23,991 nucleotides of DNA from Reticulitermes lucifugus. Taxonomy: Eukaryota; Arthropoda; Insecta; Blattodea; Rhinotermitidae. Below, in pieces: positions 19,735 through 23,991 of the stretch. The notes beneath the pieces are model-generated. The model had not been told where the DNA came from and ran no database searches. It worked only from the letters and a program-made list of their open reading frames with translations. The stretch spans positions 1 through 23,991 of the forward strand of contig JAKCWW010009375.1 of NCBI GenBank assembly GCA_026260175.1. Reading direction: 5' to 3'. Every line of letters starts with the position of its first letter. Position 1 is the first letter of the stretch. The translations under genes were made by a program, and so were the position numbers.

Positions 19735-19777
19735 GGTGACGAAATAAGCACTCCGGTTACACACGGTGACGAAATAA
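19735..19777 (+). repeat. direct repeat of a 13-mer, 30-bp spacing
   Basis: GGTGACGAAATAA occurs at 19735-19747 and again at 19765-19777. It is followed by a 7-bp hairpin (CTAGTTG at 19806-19812, CAACTAG at 19817-19823). Confidence 0.85.
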
Positions 19778-19880
19778 CAACCCCCAGTTCGTCTGGGTTA
19801 ATCATCTAGTTGGTTTCAACTAGGCCGCAGAAGTACAGATATGATACTCTACGTTAATCCGTGAAACCTGTGGCCGGAAA

Positions 19881-19888
19881 TGACGTCA
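19881..19888. promoter_or_regulatory. perfect CRE-like palindrome TGACGTCA
   Basis: TGACGTCA is the consensus CREB/ATF site. It stands in a more GC-rich patch (about 19770-19960). With no transcript start in sight, it may be a chance site or part of a repeat. Confidence 0.3.
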
Positions 19889-20234
19889 CATGCCAACTGT
19901 GATGCCATCTATTGGCACAAGTGCATTTCACAAAACGAGACCCAAGGTCATACCAGATATTATCTACTATGCGTCATAGCACGTGAGTAATCTACATCTA
20001 CAACGTGAAGAATCAGTATTATGGAATAGTTCTGGCAAGAACAAGCTCTCCATCAATCAGTTGTGGTTATCAAAAATTATTGTCTTGTGTTCAAGAATGT
20101 CAAGATTACTAAAGCAGGTAAGATTTAAAATGTGGTTTGATGGTGAAAATGGATCATGTAATGTGGAATATAGATGGAATAGTACTCTAGTAAAGGGAAT
20201 GTCGATTTCAATGCAGAATTATAAAATAATGTTT

Positions 20235-20438
20235 TCAGGCTAAACATTTTAAGATGTATTCCCACTTAATAAGCCCAACTTGTTTAATTTTTCCAAAAAC
20301 TTTTAAGAGGGTTTCGCTGCCCTTCCCTTTCAGCCAGTAAGGGTTGTCTGCAAAAGGCTTGAAGGTTTTGCCTTTATGACCATGAGGTTTGCAGATGAAG
20401 TCCTCTCCACCTTCTTTGCAATCCAAGTTGCAAGTACA
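20235..20438 (-). other. unidentified Cys-containing open frame
   Basis: Reading leftward from an AAAG at 20439, the - strand is open for 67 residues: CTCNLDCKEGGEDFICKPHG, then HKGKTFKPFADNPYWLKGKG, SETLLKVFGKIKQ and VGLIKWEYILKCLA, then TAA. An in-frame TAA lies about 25 nt upstream, so it would have to be an exon or a gene remnant. The closely spaced cysteines (CxCxxxC, then C nine residues on) and Lys-rich tail look more protein-like than the average open frame here. I do not recognise the family. It could be an old coding relic, a repeat, or chance. Confidence 0.25.
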
Positions 20439-20702
20439 CTTTCCAAGAGTTGCAAGATTTTAGGCCTTGCCTGTGATGACTAGCTTAGTCCCAAAGGATT
20501 AGCACCAGTATAACTTTCTGTACTTTTGACAGCTTTTGCATGAATGGTATGAAGCACTGCTTTGTTTAATCCAGTAACATGAACAATATCACATTTTCTC
20601 ATTGTTCTCATACTGCTTAAGCACAGTGAATTACTGTTCTAATGTTACAGCTTTTCTACATTTGTGCTTTGCCCATAATAGCACTGCCAGTACACGTCTA
20701 TT

Positions 20703-20716
20703 ACCATGTAGATATT
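20703..20716 (+). repeat. SINE target-site duplication, left copy
   Basis: ACCATGTAGATATT, identical to 20960-20973. It directly follows the A tail of the SINE (the T run 20717-20723 on this strand). Confidence 0.9.
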
Positions 20717-20959
20717 TTTTTTTGTCACGACTCGACAGCCCTAGTGGGCCTAGGCCTCCTCATCATTGAGGTTCCTCGATCACACTCAGACACACCACAA
20801 TCGGTAGGACTCCTCTGGACGAGGGATCAGTCCGAGGCAAAGACCTCTACCTGACAACACACAACACTAACAAGAGACAGACATCCATTCAAACCCACAA
20901 TCCCAGCAAGTGAGCGGCCGCAGACCCACACCTTAGACCGCGCGGCCACTGGGATCAGC
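20717..20959 (-). mobile_element. tRNA-derived SINE, complete insertion
   Basis: On the - strand the element starts GCTGATCCCAGTGGCCGCGC and GGTCTAAGG. TGGCCGCGCGGTCTAAGG fits a tRNA A box. About 45 nt on, GGGTTTGAATGG resembles a B box (GGTTCGANTCC). An unrelated body follows, ending ...GTCGAGTCGTGAC plus an A tail. It is flanked by a perfect 14-bp duplication of ACCATGTAGATATT, the mark of LINE-mediated insertion. The A and B boxes would be the internal RNA polymerase III promoter. The intact duplication suggests a fairly recent insertion. GC content is visibly higher than in the surrounding sequence. Confidence 0.85.
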
Positions 20960-20973
20960 ACCATGTAGATATT
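20960..20973 (+). repeat. SINE target-site duplication, right copy
   Basis: ACCATGTAGATATT, an exact copy of 20703-20716, adjoining the SINE's 5' end. Confidence 0.9.
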
Positions 20974-21241
20974 ATTTCATTTAAATCAGTACAAAATTAA
21001 ATAAATGAATAAAAAAAAGCAACTTAACAAACACAAGAATGCATCTACTACAGCATATTTCACAAGTGACTGTGCACACACAGTAGACTTGTCTCACCCA
21101 TTCCAGAACTTATCAGAATGTAACACCACTGAGCAATTGTGTTAAACCCAGTTTGTTGGTCAGGATGAGCCCCGCTTTTAAAATCATGTTAGTGGAAGTC
21201 ATGTCATAAGAAACTGTGTTTTCCACCAGTTTTCCGTTCAT

Positions 21242-21279
21242 AGGAATGTTGCTAGTTATAACTATGTGGTAACATTCCT
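21242..21279. repeat. hairpin with nested palindrome
   Basis: AGGAATGTT (21242-21250) pairs with AACATTCCT (21271-21279). Between them lies the self-complementary AGTTATAACT. Confidence 0.75.
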
Positions 21280-21334
21280 GAATTCTTTGGGCTGGAGGGG
21301 ATACATGCCAGTAGGCAGCAAGGGGGGGAAGTAT

Positions 21335-21395
21335 TGAGTGCTGTCATCCCCACCATTCTTGGGACTTCTTTCTGTGGCTTCAGTATACAGTAACT
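21335..21395 (+). repeat. short interspersed repeat, copy 2 (also at 6215)
   Basis: CATCCCCACCATTCTTGGGA then CTTCTTTCTGTGGCTTCAGT and ATA parallels 6222-6262 in the same orientation. The class is unknown. Confidence 0.55.
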
Positions 21396-21733
21396 AAAAA
21401 TACAAAGACCAAACACACACACCGAGGCGCATGCTTTTAATGCTTCTTACTTCATAGTTAATTACTACTATACAGGGTATGGAGAAGTCACTTCACACTC
21501 TATGTTTAACATGTTGCTTCTAGTGTCAAGTGGTTTTTGTGTCATACTGTATTTTCCAGGGTACAGGTTGCATGCTGCCTGAAATGTGTATCCATCCCTT
21601 AATCTCACAGAATATTTTCCTAAAATGTTTCCCCTAATATCTGGGTACATCTTACAGTCTGCTGTGCTTATACAGTATTCATTTATATTTTTACTGTATG
21701 TATGTAATGAAAAATTCTTATAACACCAACAAC

Positions 21734-21933
21734 CTGGTGCAGGTTTGGCTGCAATAGTGGAGCAGTGCAGTAGGCCACCTCCATCCACCCCAACCACAAA
21801 GGTAGTAGAGTCCTGTGCGGTGAAACTAAAACACGTAACACCCAGTTCCATGTCCACACCCGCACCACCTACTGGTGAAGGCACTGGTTTTCCTGGGCCA
21901 GTGTACTTTATATGTTCCACCATGATGACAAAC
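21734..21933 (-). CDS. DYNC2I2: DYNC2I2 (WDR34) exon: WD40 blade
   Basis: The exon encodes FVIMVEHIKYTGPGKPVPSP, VGGAGVDMELGVTCFSFTAQ and DSTTFVVGVDGGGLLHCSTI, then AAKPAP. It aligns with human WDR34 FALVMQQLPRS...[36 protein letters not shown]. The GVTCFSF...F.VG.(D/E)GG core is diagnostic of this protein rather than of cytoplasmic dynein intermediate chains. The donor CACCAG|GTTGTT after 21734 leaves phase 1, matching the exon at 16755. The upstream acceptor is uncertain: TTGCTAG (start 21933) or TTTAACAG (start 21972), both in the same phase. The frame stays open well beyond both ends (21468-22163). Confidence 0.85.
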
Positions 21934-22334
21934 CTAGCAATACCAAGACATTCAGTGTTGGTTGTGACACTCCTGTTAAACACATGTGCACCATCTACTA
22001 ACTTCTTAAACTGGTAATGATATACATACATGGCATGGATTAAGGATGGCAAAGCTACAGCATGTACACCCAAAGCCAAACATGGAACTAATTGGTTTGG
22101 CAAATAAGCATATTTGATGTGCCACCATATTTTCATATTAAAACAAAAGTTACTGCAAATCAAAAGCAGAAATAGTTACCCTTTGCCAGTAAAACAGAGG
22201 CTCTTGTCAATTTTTACAGTTATAAATAAAACTGTTTGCATCATAGTTGCAGTATGTAATGTATGTTGCTACGTATAATGTACTATTTATATGAAATGTT
22301 ATTTTTTCTCTAAATTAGTTTATTTTGGTAAAAT

Positions 22335-22490
22335 ATAGTAACAACATTAATATGGCCAAATTTGCTACCTAAAAATGCTTGCAGTTCTCCAAGCCCCCTC
22401 TTACTGACCAAAGAAAAATCTCTTGCCCCTGTTGAGATTCGAAATCCAGACCATCTAGCCTGTAGCCTAGTTGCTACACTGAATATGCTA
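22335..22490 (-). repeat. short retroelement relic (GFRISTGARDFSL type)
   Basis: On the - strand a frame reads SVATRLQARWSGFRISTGAR then DFSLV. It corresponds to the (G)YGLD.RG.RVRVP.G.R.FSL translation familiar from a dispersed short element in insect and other animal gene predictions. GATTTCGAATCTC inside it resembles a tRNA B box (GGTTCGANTCC). The element at 6485-6625 could be the downstream half of the same family. Confidence 0.5.
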
Positions 22491-22669
22491 CTCTGGTTCC
22501 CATGAGATTTATCTGTTTCATAGCATTTATACCAAGTTAGGTAACTCACACAGAATCTGACTGGTGTTTGAAAGGACTGTGGTTCAAATCCAGGATTCCA
22601 TATCTTAAGTGCAGGTTTTGATTTACTTCTCTAGCACATGTATTTAAACACTATTGTGGTCCTCTAACT

Positions 22670-22990
22670 TTTATTGTCTTGGAAAAGGGACTTTACATCT
22701 CCAGGTATTATAGAAATATCAGCCTTGTTTTAATTCAGGGGTAACGTTTTATCATCTGAGAATATGGTTTCTAAACCTCCCAGCCCTGTTGGGTTGGTGC
22801 CCATACATTAATTTGAAAGTAAATATCACATATATTAGGGAATTGTAAATTTCTCCATTCTACAGGGCTGGTGGTCATAGTTGAATTTGGGGATAATGGT
22901 ATTCGTATTGAAAAAATGCAACGCTCATCCAGCCAACCATGTGCATGCACTTCCACAGTAATGCAACACACAGCTGGCAAGGGTTCAGTT
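22670..22990. repeat. interspersed repeat family, copy 2
   Basis: It matches the copy at 14590-14835 at both ends (GGGACTTTACATCTCCAGGT...; GTGCATGCACTTCCACAGTA then ATGCAACACACAGCTGG) with about 75 bp of extra or diverged sequence in the middle. Confidence 0.6.
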
Positions 22991-23980
22991 GCCCATGTGG
23001 ATTCTCACAGTTCTCTTTATTCAAGGTCTATAATCCTTCTAATACAAATGAAGCAGCAAATCTGAACAGGAAAAGTACAGCTAGCAGAGGCAGCATCCTC
23101 ACTGTCTTCATGGCACTGAGTCTGATGAAAGATCATCTTTGACTTCTTTTACTTGCACAAGGGTTACACTCAAGACAGAAAGAAAGATGATTTAAGTATA
23201 CTGAACACAGCGTTGATCCTTTTAAAGTGTAATTTATAAACTTATTTCAATGGACATACACCTTGGTCTCACAGTGAAACTTCACATTCACTCTGCCAGT
23301 AGTGACTTAATTTTTATCTCAAACAGCATGTTTCCTGAGCATTATAATATGACAAGTTTTAAAAACATGAACTTTAGTTCATTGCACAGAAAAGATTGTA
23401 CAAGAGAAAGTTGTCAGTATGTTTTAGGTCATTTTGACCTTGGGTAAATAATAATGCTGTGGGATTTCACAACATAACATGGCAATCCTCTCCCTGGTTC
23501 TGAGATGAACTTGCCAAGTGAGTTACCACAGAATCTGGCATGTTAGCCTCCTAATCTTGAATAAAAATTGATTAATATACTGTATACTAAAAATTTAATC
23601 TTTTATATTTGGCAGTTCAGTTTTAATGATAGCAACTTGCTGTCTCAATTTGAGCCATGTTTAGCTTGTATTCAGAAACAGTTCTGAATATTAAGGTGTC
23701 AATGTGGAGGGGGTACGGGTACAAGGTTGACATTCAATTCACATTTCCAAAACCTAATTTTGAAAACTGCTGGTTGAGGCAGGAGTGTAGGTAAATGGCT
23801 AAGCCTATCTCAATAATGCTTAAAGATCCAGTTCCTACCTCCAAGAAAACACAATGCACTCAATTAAAATTGATCAGTCTGTTAATATTTAAAAACCAAC
23901 TGCTAGTTCTGAGAACCAAATACTATACATAAACATAATCTGTAGGTGTAACGTCCAGTTATTGAGGGTTACTTATACAT

Positions 23981-23991
23981 AGGGGGGGGGG
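23981..23991 (+). repeat. G homopolymer at window edge
   Basis: A run of at least 11 G ends the window. Its true length is unknown. Confidence 0.9.

Larger units (their letters stand above)
16756..21733 (-). other. large DYNC2I2 intron full of repeats
   Basis: A 5-kb phase-1 intron. It contains the Tigger transposase relic (18121-18609), a dispersed-repeat fragment (18740-18960), a SINE with target duplication (20703-20973), hairpins (17432-17450, 19806-19823, 21242-21279) and an unidentified Cys-containing open frame (20235-20438, -). C- and A-runs occur near 19032-19058. Around 16930-17110 there are stretches of C and G (GGGCCCCCCTAAAA, CTGGGGGCTCCCTTGACCC) typical of degraded transposons, but I cannot assign them. 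Confidence 0.7.
21934..23991 (-). other. DYNC2I2 upstream intron, repeats only
   Basis: I see no further WDR34 exon, so the N-terminal half must lie to the right. The stretch holds a dispersed-repeat relic (22335-22490, -), a second copy of the 14590 repeat family (22670-22990) and a terminal run of G (23981-23991). Confidence 0.6.

Noticed and set aside
22571-22590. GTGGTTCAAATCCAGG as part of a tRNA gene
   Set aside because: It is a good B box, but no matching A box, acceptor stem or anticodon arm is present at the right distance. A chance match or SINE crumb is likelier.
22771-22980. 69-residue - strand open frame with HAHGWLDERC
   Set aside because: It lies wholly within the second copy of the 14590 repeat family, so it is repeat sequence rather than a gene.

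Overview
The window looks like nuclear DNA of an insect. It is AT-rich, with short, well-conserved exons set in kilobase-scale introns full of decayed transposons. The gene content and the repeat styles (RTE-type LINE pieces, a tRNA-derived SINE, Tigger and hAT relics) suggest a large polyneopteran genome such as a cockroach or termite. That placement is inference; no species can be read from the sequence.

Two protein-coding genes are recognisable, and they converge tail to tail. The left 14 kb, on the + strand, carries the 3' half of a vesicular monoamine transporter gene (VMAT, SLC18 family). Five consecutive exons (about 1258-1359, 2054-2228, 3522-3573, 4582-4765, 5676-5809) join with matching phases. 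They encode transmembrane segments 7-12, including the TM10 and TM11 aspartates needed for amine transport. The upstream exons (TM1-6) lie left of the window. Two candidate last exons follow, both phase 0 and each ending in its own stop: a proximal one at 8481-8549 and a distal one at 14198-14338. Joined to the preceding ...KEEKK end, they give two different cytosolic tails. The proximal tail carries YVTY and creates an acidic dileucine-like EKKSLI at the junction. The distal tail has neither. This parallels the A and B isoforms known from Drosophila VMAT and is the most interesting feature here.

The right 9 kb, on the - strand, carries three exons (21734 to about 21933, 16604-16755, 15365-15573) of a WD40 protein that I recognise as WDR34/DYNC2I2, the dynein-2 intermediate chain used in retrograde intraflagellar transport. 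Phases agree across both internal junctions. The N-terminal exons lie right of the window, and I could not locate the last exon (end of the final WD blade).

The remaining sequence is intronic or intergenic. It holds a 61-bp minisatellite at the left edge, microsatellites, two separate RTE LINE remnants, pieces of a dispersed insect repeat, a Tigger/pogo transposase pseudogene, a hAT-like MITE, a SINE with a perfect 14-bp target-site duplication, pairs of mutually similar repeats of unknown class, and several clean hairpins. No bacterial-type features, CRISPR arrays, rRNA or intact tRNA genes were seen.
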